A program made the translations under genes and the position numbers. This document shows positions 44,868-53,748 of a stretch of DNA of 64,000 bases, piece by piece. Location: assembly GCF_000020145.1 (NCBI RefSeq), contig NC_010644.1, positions 1,364,001 through 1,428,000 on the forward strand. The letters run 5' to 3'. Within the stretch, counting starts at the first letter, position 1, and every line of letters starts with the position of its first letter. The stretch comes from Elusimicrobium minutum Pei191 (GTDB taxonomy: Bacteria; Elusimicrobiota; Elusimicrobia; Elusimicrobiales; Elusimicrobiaceae). The notes beneath the pieces were generated by a model. The model had not been told where the DNA came from and ran no database searches. It saw only the letters and a list, made by a program, of their open reading frames with translations.

Positions 44868-45862
44868 GTATTATAATACCTGTTTATAACTTAGAAAATT
44901 ATCTTCCACAATGCCTGCAATCGGTAGAACAGCAGACTTTGGAAGATATAGAAGCGCTTGTGGTTGATAACGCCAGCACGGACAACAGCGCTGAAATAAT
45001 AAAACAATTTGCCGCTTTAAACTCCAAAATAAGAATTTTACACTGTAAAACAAAAGGCGCCGCTAACGCCAGAAACTGCGCCCTTAAAGAAGCCTCCGGT
45101 GAATACTTATTCTTTTTAGACGGAGACGATTGGCTTACCCCGCAATGTCTTGCCGCTTTATATAAAGAAGCTAAAGCAAATGACGCAGATGTTACTGTTT
45201 GCGACAACGCCCTTTATACAGAAACAACCAATTTAATGTCTTTCCCGCAGGAAAATATGTTTTTTTCAGCCCCTAAGCTTGAAACTTTAAAAGAAAAAAG
45301 CCTTCTGTTAAAAGCCCCGTTTACAGCATATTCCTGCGCGGGCAAACTTATAAGAAGAAGCTTTTTTGAGAAAAATAGCCTGTCTTTCCCTTCAGAAATG
45401 CCCCGGGGCGACGACTGGCCCGTTTCCATGAAAATCACCGTGCTTGCCAACAGAATAAAACTTGTGCCCAATGAATACTATTTTTACAGAGTTGGCAGAC
45501 AAAACGCCGAAAGCGCAAATCTGAGCGCTTTTAACTCTTACATTTACGCTTCCAGGCTGAATTATAAATTTTTAAAAGAAGCGGACGCCTACGAAACTTT
45601 TGCCCCGCAGTTTGAATATTTAAGAATGTATTACATTTTGTCTTTTATGGCTTTGCATAAACTTGATAAAGAGCAAAAAGCCGCGCTTTTAACACTTCGT
45701 AAAGATATTTTATCAATACCGCTTTCGGTGTTTGAAGGGCGCGAACTTAAATTTAAACTGTCTTTTTTAGGTTTAAAAATTTGTATATTATGTAAAATCA
45801 CTTTATACGCGGATATGATAAATTTTATATATGCGCGTTTAAAAGGTAAAAAAATATCATAA
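44855..45862 (+). CDS. Family 2 glycosyltransferase (GT-A)
   Basis: 335 residues. VSIIIPVYNLENYLPQCL opens the GT-A fold; DNASTDNS and the metal-binding FLDGDDWL follow. The C-terminal third is helical and basic with a hydrophobic stretch, suggesting membrane association. Coupled to the GT4 gene, so the two probably act on the same glycan. Confidence 0.88.
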   Translation: MPKVSIIIPVYNLENYLPQCLQSVEQQTLEDIEALVVDNASTDNSAEIIKQFAALNSKIRILHCKTKGAANARNCALKEASGEYLFFLDGDDWLTPQCLAALYKEAKANDADVTVCDNALYTETTNLMSFPQENMFFSAPKLETLKEKSLLLKAPFTAYSCAGKLIRRSFFEKNSLSFPSEMPRGDDWPVSMKITVLANRIKLVPNEYYFYRVGRQNAESANLSAFNSYIYASRLNYKFLKEADAYETFAPQFEYLRMYYILSFMALHKLDKEQKAALLTLRKDILSIPLSVFEGRELKFKLSFLGLKICILCKITLYADMINFIYARLKGKKIS

Positions 45863-45895
45863 AATAAATAAAGAAGGTAAAGGAGATTATTTTTT

Positions 45896-46579
45896 ATGAC
45901 CAATTGGACACAACTAGTTAATTCAATAACGCCCGCGGCAAAAACGCTTGGAACAGAGTTTATTACGATATTATGGCATATAGGATTAGCAGTGCTCGCG
46001 CTTATATTGGGTTTGTATCTTTCGCGCTTTGTTAACACCTATGTTAAAAAAGTTTTAAATAAAATTGATTTTGACAATAGAACATCCAAAATAGGCATTA
46101 ACGAAATGTGCGTTCGCTTCGGCTTTGGCAAAAGCCCGACGTATATTTTAGCTTTTATTTTATCTTGGGTTGTAATGATTATAGCCATTATTTACGCGGC
46201 GAAAGCTTTAAATTTAAACGAAGTGCAGGTGCTTTTGGAAAAGTTTCTCGCTTTCTTACCTAAACTTTTTGTTTCAATACTTATCCTTTTCGGAGGTTTG
46301 ATATTCGGCAAGTTTTTGGGTAATATTATTGAAAACTCCTCTAAGGCCAACAACTTAAGCGGCGGTTTTATAGTGGCAAGAGGCGTCGACGCTTTTATAG
46401 TTCTTTTCTCAGCTTTACTGGCTTTGGAAAATCTGGGCATGGCCACAAGGCTGGTAAACAATGTTATTTTGGTTTTGCTTGCCTCAATGGGCCTCGCTTT
46501 TGGTATAGCGGTAGGTTTAGGCTCTAAAGATATAGTAGCTGAATTTCTTAAAAAAACTTTTGATAAAAATAAAAAATAA
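45896..46579 (+). CDS. Mechanosensitive-channel-type TM-helix repeat protein
   Basis: 227 residues with about five membrane helices. LAFLPKLFVSILILFGGLIFGKFLG and FGIAVGLGSKDIVAEFL are typical of the conserved TM-helix repeat (PF05552) found near MscS channels. The beta domain of full MscS is missing, so it is a pore-only or accessory form. AGGAGATTATTTTT precedes the ATG. Confidence 0.8.
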   Translation: MTNWTQLVNSITPAAKTLGTEFITILWHIGLAVLALILGLYLSRFVNTYVKKVLNKIDFDNRTSKIGINEMCVRFGFGKSPTYILAFILSWVVMIIAIIYAAKALNLNEVQVLLEKFLAFLPKLFVSILILFGGLIFGKFLGNIIENSSKANNLSGGFIVARGVDAFIVLFSALLALENLGMATRLVNNVILVLLASMGLAFGIAVGLGSKDIVAEFLKKTFDKNKK

Positions 46580-46590
46580 AACTTAGCTAT

Positions 46591-46626
46591 AAAAAAAGCC
46601 CCTGCTTTACGGCAGGGGCTTTTTTA
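46591..46626 (+). terminator. Intrinsic terminator
   Basis: Stem aaaaaagcccctgc/gcaggggctttttt with a 6-base loop, after the TM-helix gene. The A-rich left flank allows use in both directions. Confidence 0.9.
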
Positions 46627-46781
46627 TTAAATATTATCTGTACGGACCGTCGAATACAGGAAATTGTTTAGTATATCCGCCACGAAAACGGCAAGCGGCG
46701 ATTGTAAAAAACAAAAAGTAAAATTACCGCTACGGAAAAAATAAAAAAAGGTATACAAATAAAGGTACTTATACCCTGCAA

Positions 46782-48335
46782 TTATATATGTCTTGATCTG
46801 GGTTTTTCATCCATGGGCTGGATATTACTTAAGGCTGACCAAAATTCGTCTATAGACTGTATGCGTTGGTTGGGATCTTCTTTTAAAGCGGCTTCTAAAA
46901 GAGCGTCCAGTTCCTCAGGTATAAAAGGAACCAACTTTGAAGGCGGCACAATTTTTTTATTTGCTATGTCAAAACCGGCAACGCTCCACGGTACCTGGCC
47001 TACAAGCGCCTCATACAAGCAAACGCCTAAGGAGTAAATGTCAGACTGCTTTTTCATAAAACCTTTTTGCTGTTCCGGCGCCATATACGCGGGGGTTCCG
47101 GCAACGGTTCTTGCGCCGTTGTCCCCCTCAACAACTTTTTTAGCGACGCCAAAATCCATGACTTTGGCAGTTGCTTCGGTAATCATAATGTTACCCGGTT
47201 TCAAATCACAGTGGATAATATCCTGCGCGTGGGCGTAATGAAGCCCCCGGCAAACCGCCTCAAATATTCCTTTGGCTTCGGAAAAAGGAATAAAACCGTC
47301 AATATCAAGTCTTGTTTCAAGCGTTTGCCCGTCCACATATTCAAAAACGAGATACAAACTGTTTTCAGATTCTATAACAGTATAAATTTCAACAATATTA
47401 GGGTGCCTCAAAAGGGCTACCATTCTAGCTTCCGATAAAAATTGTTCTCTTACATAATTACTGCGCACAAGCTCAGGCTTAACGCGTTTAACTGCGCAAC
47501 GGCGCTTTAGCACTTTGTCATACGCCTCATATACCTTACCCATGCCGCCTTCGCCTATTTGGCGTATAAAATGATATTGCTCTTTAATATCCACTTTACG
47601 GGCGCCGGTTTTTTTAACCGGGCCGGAATATCTTACATAAACAAAAATACAAATGGCCGATAAAACTAAAATAAAATAAATTAACCACCATCGTATGTTA
47701 TTAAGTTTTTGCTTTGTGCGCGCGTCAACCTTAGGTCTTTGGGCTGTTTGTGTTTGCGCAGGAGCGGAAACCTGCTGCGTTTTAGCGGGCTCCGCTTTAA
47801 CGGCAACAGGCGGGGCTGAAACTTCATTTGCCGCGGCGGTATCAATTAACTGCTTTATATATTTAGCTTTAGTTGAGTTGGAATTAATTTTTAAAGATTT
47901 CTCTATGTCAATAGAGGCTTTTTCATATTCGCCTTTTTTATAATAAGCGCCCGCTCTTATGGTATATCCCCTGGAGTCGGAGGGAAAAGCGCCCATAAAT
48001 TCACTGGCTCTGTAAATGCAGTAGTCCCACTCGCCAAGCCCTTCATAAGCCTGGGCTAAAATTAAATTAAATCTTGGACTTTCTTTACCTGAAGCTATTA
48101 AAGAGTTTACCCTGGCTATTGCGTACTGATATTGTTTATTGCGTATAAGAACGGTAAGATCGGACATTTCCTGGTCTACATTTATTTTATTAACAGGCAA
48201 AACGCCCAAAGATTCTGATTGTGAAAAAGCACCCCCCACCTGCAAAGGCACATCAACCGCAGGTCTCGTTTGGGAATAAACTAAACCTGTCGTGGTAAAT
48301 ATCATTAATAATAAAAGATATATCCTTTTATACAT
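46782..48335 (-). CDS. Transmembrane Ser/Thr protein kinase with extracytoplasmic TPR domain
   Basis: 517 residues from ATG 48335. Signal or anchor (YKRIYLLLLMIFTTTGLVYS), two to three TPR-like repeats (60-155), a Pro/Ala/Gln-rich linker, a membrane helix (216-234), then a Hanks-type kinase facing the cytoplasm: Gly loop GEGGMGKVYEA, Lys283 in CAVKRVK, catalytic HCDLKPGN (375-382) and DFG (394-396). The usual HRD Arg is Cys, making it a non-RD kinase. Topology suggests periplasmic sensing of the envelope. Short leader without ribosome site. Confidence 0.9.
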   Translation of the reverse strand: MYKRIYLLLLMIFTTTGLVYSQTRPAVDVPLQVGGAFSQSESLGVLPVNKINVDQEMSDLTVLIRNKQYQYAIARVNSLIASGKESPRFNLILAQAYEGLGEWDYCIYRASEFMGAFPSDSRGYTIRAGAYYKKGEYEKASIDIEKSLKINSNSTKAKYIKQLIDTAAANEVSAPPVAVKAEPAKTQQVSAPAQTQTAQRPKVDARTKQKLNNIRWWLIYFILVLSAICIFVYVRYSGPVKKTGARKVDIKEQYHFIRQIGEGGMGKVYEAYDKVLKRRCAVKRVKPELVRSNYVREQFLSEARMVALLRHPNIVEIYTVIESENSLYLVFEYVDGQTLETRLDIDGFIPFSEAKGIFEAVCRGLHYAHAQDIIHCDLKPGNIMITEATAKVMDFGVAKKVVEGDNGARTVAGTPAYMAPEQQKGFMKKQSDIYSLGVCLYEALVGQVPWSVAGFDIANKKIVPPSKLVPFIPEELDALLEAALKEDPNQRIQSIDEFWSALSNIQPMDEKPRSRHI

Positions 48336-48347
48336 AGTATATTTGAT

Positions 48348-48353
48348 ATTATA
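48348..48353 (-). promoter_or_regulatory. -10 box of the kinase gene
   Basis: Minus-strand TATAAT 12 bases before ATG 48335, predicting a leader of about 5 bases and no room for a ribosome site. Confidence 0.45.
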
Positions 48354-48431
48354 ATAAATATTAGCTGTTCGGCAAGAGATTTTATCTGTTAACAACTGTG
48401 GCAAAAACGCGTAAGCGGCCTGCGTAAATAG

Positions 48432-48437
48432 TATAAT
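48432..48437 (+). promoter_or_regulatory. -10 box giving a probable leaderless start for lolC
   Basis: TATAAT, 7 bases (AGTAAAT), then ATG 48445; no Shine-Dalgarno. Confidence 0.52.
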
Positions 48438-48444
48438 AGTAAAT

Positions 48445-49674
48445 ATGAGATTTGAACTTTTTGTTGCAAAACGCTATCTGAATTCCAAACGCAAAGGTCT
48501 TTTTGCGTTAATAACCACAATTATAGGCATAGCCGGCGTAACGGTAGGCGTAGCCGCGCTTATTACCACTCTTGCGGTTATGACGGGCTTTCAAACCGAT
48601 ATTAAAGAAAAGGTTATCGGTGCGCAAAGCCATATTCTTATTTTCGGGCATATGACGGAAGCCGTTTACCAGGATAAAATTAAAAAGATTGAGCAATTAC
48701 CCCTAGTTTATGCAGCGGCGCCTAATATTTTCGGACAAGGTATAATTACCCATAACGGCAGTTCTTTGGCTATAGTTCTCCGTGGGCTTGAACCGGAAAT
48801 GGAAGATAAAGTAAACCGCCTTAACAGTTCTTTTGAGGAGGGTTCTTATGTTGCGCCTTTAAGAGAGGGCGAAACTTCGGCCCCGGCGCCTTTGGTTTTA
48901 GGCACGGAGCTTGCCAATTCCTTAAACCTTGAAGTAGGCGACGATGTTGTTTTAATCTCACCATCATCAATATCCACAAGCGCGGGCATGGTTCCTAAAA
49001 TGAAAAAGTTTAGGATTTCAGGCACGATAAAAACCGGATATTATGAATTTGACCGCACAATGGGCTACACTACGCTTGAGCATGCGAGTGAGTTTTTAAA
49101 TTTACAAAAGGGCGCCACGGGTATATCCATACGTCTTAAAAATATTGATAACGCCGAAAAAGCCGCAAAACTTATACGTCCTATTATGGGCAACGGTTTT
49201 AGTATACGCACATTCGCGCAGTTAAACGGCACCTTATACGCCGCGCTTAAATTAGAAAAAACTATGATGTTTATCATCCTTTCCTTAATTATTTTAGTGG
49301 CATCGCTTAACATAGCGTCAAATTTAATCCTTTTAGGCACGGAGAAATTAAAAGATATCGGCATTTTACGTGCCATGGGCGCCAGCCCAGCCAGCATAAG
49401 AAAAATCTTTATCTACGAAGGTCTTATGATAGGCACGGCAGGCATTGTGTGCGGCGTTATACTGGCTATGATTTTATGCTGGATTATCGCTACGTTTAAT
49501 ATTGTACAGTTGCCGGGGGATATTTATTACCTTACAAAAGTGCCTGTAAGAATAAGTTTAACGGACATTCTGTCTGTAGTAGCGGGCAGCTATTTACTTT
49601 GCTTTTTAGCGGCGGTTTACCCGGCTGTAAGAGCTTCTAAAGTTAACCCGACGGACGCGATAAGGTACGGATAA
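48445..49674 (+). CDS. lolC: Lipoprotein-releasing ABC transporter permease (LolC/LolE type)
   Basis: 409 residues. One N-terminal helix, a periplasmic MacB-core domain (about 55-265), then three C-terminal FtsX helices. FVAKRYLNSKRKG at the start and LGILRAMGASPASIRKIF-type coupling helix are diagnostic. Extracts lipoproteins from the inner membrane for LolA. Only one permease is present, so it may form a homodimer (LolF-like). One base from lolD. Confidence 0.92.
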   Translation: MRFELFVAKRYLNSKRKGLFALITTIIGIAGVTVGVAALITTLAVMTGFQTDIKEKVIGAQSHILIFGHMTEAVYQDKIKKIEQLPLVYAAAPNIFGQGIITHNGSSLAIVLRGLEPEMEDKVNRLNSSFEEGSYVAPLREGETSAPAPLVLGTELANSLNLEVGDDVVLISPSSISTSAGMVPKMKKFRISGTIKTGYYEFDRTMGYTTLEHASEFLNLQKGATGISIRLKNIDNAEKAAKLIRPIMGNGFSIRTFAQLNGTLYAALKLEKTMMFIILSLIILVASLNIASNLILLGTEKLKDIGILRAMGASPASIRKIFIYEGLMIGTAGIVCGVILAMILCWIIATFNIVQLPGDIYYLTKVPVRISLTDILSVVAGSYLLCFLAAVYPAVRASKVNPTDAIRYG

Positions 49675-49675
49675 T

Positions 49676-50341
49676 ATGAAGATTTTAGAAATTAAAAATT
49701 TAACCAAAATATACGGACAGGGCACCGAAAACCTGAAAGTCCTTGATGATGTTTCTTTGGAAGTAAATAAAGGGGATTTTATTGTTCTTTTAGGCCCGAG
49801 CGGCAGCGGGAAAAGCACGCTTTTAAATATGATAGCAATGCTTGACACCCCTACTGAAGGCAGCATAATCTTTGAAGGTAAAGAGCTTACTAAACTAAAC
49901 GAAAAACAAAAATCCGCCTTAAGATTAAAAAGAATGGGATTTGTTTTTCAGTTTGATGGGCTTTTGCCGGACTTTACCCTTCTTGAAAACGTTAATATGC
50001 CTTACATAATGGCGGGTAAAAAAACCGATACCAAAGCTAAAGAGCTTTTAAAAAACTTTGGCCTTGAGAATATGGAAAATAAGCTTCCTTCCGCGTTAAG
50101 CGGTGGTGAAAAACAGCGCGGCAGTATTGCGCGCGCGCTTCGCAACAACCCCGCCCTTATTTTGGCCGATGAACCTACCGGCAACCTCGACGCGCATAAA
50201 AAAGTTTATGTTTTTGAGGACTTTGCCAAATTAGCCAAACAGGGTATCACGGTTATAATGGTAACTCACGACTTAAACGCCGTTGATTACGCTGATATCG
50301 TTTACTCATTAGAAAACAATAAACTTGTAAAAACAAAATAA
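49676..50341 (+). CDS. lolD: Lipoprotein-releasing ABC transporter ATPase LolD
   Basis: 221 residues. Walker A GPSGSGKST, Q-loop FVFQFDGLLPDFTLLEN, signature LSGGEKQRGSIARAL, Walker B ILADEPTGNLD and H-loop VTHD. MacB/LolD-type subunit. Cotranscribed with the permease. Confidence 0.93.
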   Translation: MKILEIKNLTKIYGQGTENLKVLDDVSLEVNKGDFIVLLGPSGSGKSTLLNMIAMLDTPTEGSIIFEGKELTKLNEKQKSALRLKRMGFVFQFDGLLPDFTLLENVNMPYIMAGKKTDTKAKELLKNFGLENMENKLPSALSGGEKQRGSIARALRNNPALILADEPTGNLDAHKKVYVFEDFAKLAKQGITVIMVTHDLNAVDYADIVYSLENNKLVKTK

Positions 50342-50360
50342 CTTTATGTTTTAAAAAATA

Positions 50361-50392
50361 AAAAACCCCGGGTTTTAAACTCGGGGTTTTTT
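50361..50392 (+). terminator. Intrinsic terminator of lolC-lolD
   Basis: Stem aaaaaccccg/cggggttttt, with an inner gttt/aaac extension, followed by T-rich sequence. Confidence 0.9.
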
Positions 50393-50525
50393 ATTAAGAA
50401 CTGTTTTCTATTATAAAAAAGTCCTACAAAAAGTCCTTATAACGTTTAGGTCTTTAGACCCTTGCCGCAGGCTTAATAAAATAAGAAAATTTATACATAC
50501 AAAATAAAAGAAAAAAGAGGAAAAT

Positions 50526-51281
50526 ATGAGAAAATTAATTAAAACAACAGCATTTATATTAGCCGCTGTATTAACCGCATCCTGCGTTTTTGCGGGTAAC
50601 TTTAAAGACGCGTGCGACCTGGTTGCCCAAGGCCGCGTAAAAGAATCTATAAAAATAACCGATATCGCTTACCAAGACGAAAGCGGCTTTTTCTATTTAA
50701 ATAAAGATGAGAACGGCAATACTTTACTTCATTGCGCCCAGGACGGGCACACAGCCTCATGGCTTTCAACGATTATACGAACAAAAGTTGAAAAGGCTAA
50801 CCCATACCAGCCTTTAGGCGACAACAATTACAGAATACAAAGAATATCTGATATCAGCAAAAGCCTTATAAGCGCGACACGCAATAAAAAAGGCCTCTCC
50901 GCCTTTGAACAGGCCGTGGTAAAAGGCAAAACAGAAGTAGCATTGGAATATGCGTTATCAGAAAACAACCCCGCGTTTGCATTAGCAAGGCTTGCCAATA
51001 AAACGTCTGTATCTAAAAACACTTTGCAAACAGTTCTGGGCAAATACAGATCTTCACTTCCGTTAGATGAAAATAAAAAATTATCCGCTTCTATAAAAAA
51101 CCCGGAGTTAAAAAAAATCTTTCAAAATGAAGAACAAACAGCTTTAGATAATACTTTCTCAAAAAAGTTTGAAAGATTTGCAGGTACAGTAAAAGAAAAA
51201 ATTAAAGAAAGGGTGGCGGCTCACGCCAGATGGCAAAGAGAACTTGACGAATTAGGCGTATACACAGGCCCGAAATATTAA
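50526..51281 (+). CDS. Secreted ankyrin-repeat-like protein
   Basis: 251 residues. Signal peptide (KLIKTTAFILAAVLTASCVFA, cut before GNF). Two ankyrin-like units can be read: NKDENGNTLLHCAQDGH and NKKGLSAFEQAVVKGKTE. The C-terminal part is a charged helix. Probably periplasmic protein-protein contact; target unknown. SD AGAGGAAAAT. Closed by its own terminator. Confidence 0.65.
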   Translation: MRKLIKTTAFILAAVLTASCVFAGNFKDACDLVAQGRVKESIKITDIAYQDESGFFYLNKDENGNTLLHCAQDGHTASWLSTIIRTKVEKANPYQPLGDNNYRIQRISDISKSLISATRNKKGLSAFEQAVVKGKTEVALEYALSENNPAFALARLANKTSVSKNTLQTVLGKYRSSLPLDENKKLSASIKNPELKKIFQNEEQTALDNTFSKKFERFAGTVKEKIKERVAAHARWQRELDELGVYTGPKY

Positions 51282-51290
51282 ACAAATATA

Positions 51291-51319
51291 AAACCCCCGC
51301 TTTAAAGCGGGGGTTTTTA
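51291..51319 (+). terminator. Intrinsic terminator
   Basis: Stem aaacccccgctt/aagcgggggttt followed by TT, directly after the ankyrin-like gene. Confidence 0.9.
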
Positions 51320-51528
51320 TTATATTTTTTTAAAAACTTTAATTTATAAAGTTCAGTTTAAATAAAAATCATTAGGCAAATAAAACACGCGTTAACGTAT
51401 GGAGGCGAGTTATTTTACTCAAACCTGCATTTTTTAATTTGCGGCAGTAAAAAAACGGCGTAATACTCATCTTGGCAGCTAAAAACGGTAAAACCTGTAT
51501 TTTTATAACTTGCTCATAGCAACACGAC
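51320..51528. other. Intergenic stretch without a recognisable gene
   Basis: About 210 bases between two terminators. AT-rich with scattered short inverted repeats; no open frame with a ribosome site, no tRNA. Confidence 0.5.
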
Positions 51529-51562
51529 AAAAAAGCTCCGCTAAAACAGCGGAGCTTTTTTA
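51529..51562. terminator. Intrinsic terminator of the hydrolase operon
   Basis: Perfect stem aaaaaagctccgct/agcggagctttttt with a 5-base loop, just after the minus-strand hydrolase stop. Confidence 0.92.
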
Positions 51563-51573
51563 AATAAACTTAG

Positions 51574-52458
51574 TTACATGTTTTTAGTAAAAAATTGCGC
51601 CATTTTATATTTATATTCCTCTCCGCCCACTTCGGCGCCCTGGTTATGTTTCGCTCCGGGAATAATCCACAAATCCTTAGGTTCTTTAGCTTTTTTATAA
51701 AGGTAAGTGGCGTTAACCGCAGGCACAAGGCTGTCGTGTCTGCCGTGAATAATAAAAACAGGCCTTCCCGCCAAACCGTCTATATTATAAGCGGGGCTGT
51801 AAATCTGCGGGTCAAAACCTAAGCGCTTTCTCATAAAATATAGCACTAAGGGCATAACAGGAAAATAAGGAATTTTTTTATTAATCCACGCCCATCTGGC
51901 AGCCACACGGTTAAAAGAGTAGTATGCGGCTTCACTTAAAACACATTTAATTTCTTTATTCTTAGCGGCTACGTAAATAGCTACCGTGGCGCCCATGCTT
52001 ATGCCATATAACCCTATTGATTTACAAACGCTTGAGCGGGTTGATTTCATATAATCAATGGCGGCTTCTAAATCTTTGGTTTCCAAATATCCTATTGAGC
52101 TCACTTTGCCGCCGCTTTCGCCCATGGCCCTGAAATCAAAATATACAAGGTTAAAACCTAAATCGCGCAAATATACAGTGTTTTTTAAAATATCTCCGCG
52201 GTTTTGACCCCAACCGTGTAATAAAAAAATTGTTTTAGAACTTTCTTCATTCGGGATAAACCATCCTTTTATTTCAACCCCGTCCGCCGTTTTAAAGCGT
52301 ATGTTTTCAAAAGGGACCTTAAACTGGTCCGGAAAAATTATAAGCGGTTTCCTTTTATATGAAGGTTCCAAAATTTGAATGCTTTGCTTATAAATGCTGC
52401 GCACCGTCAGCGCGCACGCCAACAACAAAATAAGTATAACAATAAGTATTATATTCAT
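51574..52458 (-). CDS. Membrane-anchored alpha/beta hydrolase
   Basis: 294 residues. N-terminal membrane anchor (ILIVILILLLACALTV), then an alpha/beta hydrolase: oxyanion region FLLHGWGQN, nucleophile GISMGA, acid Asp in IIHGRHDSLVP and His in PGAKHNQGA. Similar to BAAT/FrsA-like serine hydrolases with no known substrate. It is 17 bases after the last CpaB-like gene; a TAAAAT six bases before its ATG could also give it its own start. Confidence 0.83.
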   Translation of the reverse strand: MNIILIVILILLLACALTVRSIYKQSIQILEPSYKRKPLIIFPDQFKVPFENIRFKTADGVEIKGWFIPNEESSKTIFLLHGWGQNRGDILKNTVYLRDLGFNLVYFDFRAMGESGGKVSSIGYLETKDLEAAIDYMKSTRSSVCKSIGLYGISMGATVAIYVAAKNKEIKCVLSEAAYYSFNRVAARWAWINKKIPYFPVMPLVLYFMRKRLGFDPQIYSPAYNIDGLAGRPVFIIHGRHDSLVPAVNATYLYKKAKEPKDLWIIPGAKHNQGAEVGGEEYKYKMAQFFTKNM

Positions 52459-52475
52459 ATAGTAATTTTATAATA

Positions 52476-53108
52476 TTAGGACTGCTTTGAGGGCCGCTCA
52501 CAGCATATTTCAACATGCAGCGCCTTAGAATTTTCAACAAAAAATAACTCCTGTGCGGTTTGCGGGTCAACCTCTAAAACAAAAGCCGTCTCCTCAGGAA
52601 CAGATTTCATGCTTACAATTCGTATATTTTTAAAACTGTTTATAAGGGTTTCTCCTCTATATATATTAATATCGGTTTTTGTATGGTCTCTCGGCACCGC
52701 TTGGTATGGCAAAACCAAACTGTAAAGCCTATACCCGATATCAGGAGCGGTAATAACAGGTTCGGCGGTTATTATATGTTTTGTCATCTGGCTGCCTTGT
52801 ACTATATCTACAAGAGCGTAACTCCCCAAGAGAAGCTGTATATCTCCGACCAAAAAAGCTCCTGGCTCATGCGCTATCATTTTTACCGGAGAAAGCAACC
52901 TCTGCGTAATAACAGTTCCTTTATTTATATCCTCAGCCGCCACAAATATATTTACGTGCTTTGTTTCATGCATGCGTTTCTTGTGGGCAAAAATGAAAAG
53001 TACGGCAAACATAATTAAAATTACAGACATTACAAGGAAAGCAAAAACTTTCGGGCTCATAGGCTGTTTAATATTTTCCGTTATATTTGTTGTGGGCATA
53101 TCACTCAC
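52476..53108 (-). CDS. CpaB/RcpC-like protein with SAF domain (third of three)
   Basis: 210 residues. Cytoplasmic N-terminus, one membrane helix (about 24-46), then a SAF domain (VNIFVAAEDINKGTVITQRLL...GSYALVDIVQGSQMT) and a C-terminal CpaB-type domain ending in a strand with ALHVEICCE. CpaB proteins help assemble Flp/Tad pili in the periplasm. Overlaps the preceding gene by 8 bases. No tad genes are seen. Confidence 0.78.
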   Translation of the reverse strand: MSDMPTTNITENIKQPMSPKVFAFLVMSVILIMFAVLFIFAHKKRMHETKHVNIFVAAEDINKGTVITQRLLSPVKMIAHEPGAFLVGDIQLLLGSYALVDIVQGSQMTKHIITAEPVITAPDIGYRLYSLVLPYQAVPRDHTKTDINIYRGETLINSFKNIRIVSMKSVPEETAFVLEVDPQTAQELFFVENSKALHVEICCERPSKQS

Positions 53109-53748
53109 CCTTCTTGGCTATAATATTTTTTGTTTGGGTAACGGAAATATTGTGAAGCCCTATATCCGTTTCAGCCCGTAACAAAACCTTTACAAAAGCG
53201 TCTTTCTTTTCCGTTAAAAACAAAAGTTGGGCATCCGCAGGGTCTGTTATTAAAAGCAACGAGTAAGCGCCGTTATTTTCCAAAACATCTTTAACCTCTA
53301 TATTTTGAAGAAGAGTAAAAACAACAGGCTCATTTAAATCGCCTATCTCCCTGTAGGTTCTTACAATTAAATCCACTCTCTCCCTGCTGCCGCCGTTAGA
53401 TAAAACCATATCCGCCGTTTGGATATCAACCGGAAGTATATAGTAACCCCAACCTTTATTTAATTCCGACGAAGAAGGTTTTTTATCTTTAAGCTTTAAG
53501 GAATTTTTTTTAATCTGCGTCCCTTTCGGTATATTTACCAAAGCCACCGCGCCTTCTATAAGCGCAATATCTTGTTCTGAAAAGAAAGCGTCCCTTTCCG
53601 CTATAGCGGGCACGGCGGTCGCGATATCTTGCCCTGTTATAACGCTAAGCGCGGGAATGTCATGCAAAGCGACAAAAACCTTAATAGGCTCCGAGTAGGA
53701 AAATAAAGCGCTAAAAAACAAAGCTGATAATAGAAGTATTTTTTTCAT
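53101..53748 (-). CDS. CpaB/RcpC-like exported protein with SAF domain (second of three)
   Basis: 215 residues. Signal peptide (KKILLLSALFFSALFSYS). SAF domain (IKVFVALHDIPALSVITGQDI...GAVALVNIPKGTQIKK), then a RcpC-type domain with GSRERVDLIVRT, FTLLQNIEVKDV and SLLITDPADAQLLFLT. It is built like CpaB but with a cleavable signal instead of an anchor. Shares its first base region with the stop of the gene before it. Confidence 0.78.
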   Translation of the reverse strand: MKKILLLSALFFSALFSYSEPIKVFVALHDIPALSVITGQDIATAVPAIAERDAFFSEQDIALIEGAVALVNIPKGTQIKKNSLKLKDKKPSSSELNKGWGYYILPVDIQTADMVLSNGGSRERVDLIVRTYREIGDLNEPVVFTLLQNIEVKDVLENNGAYSLLLITDPADAQLLFLTEKKDAFVKVLLRAETDIGLHNISVTQTKNIIAKKGE

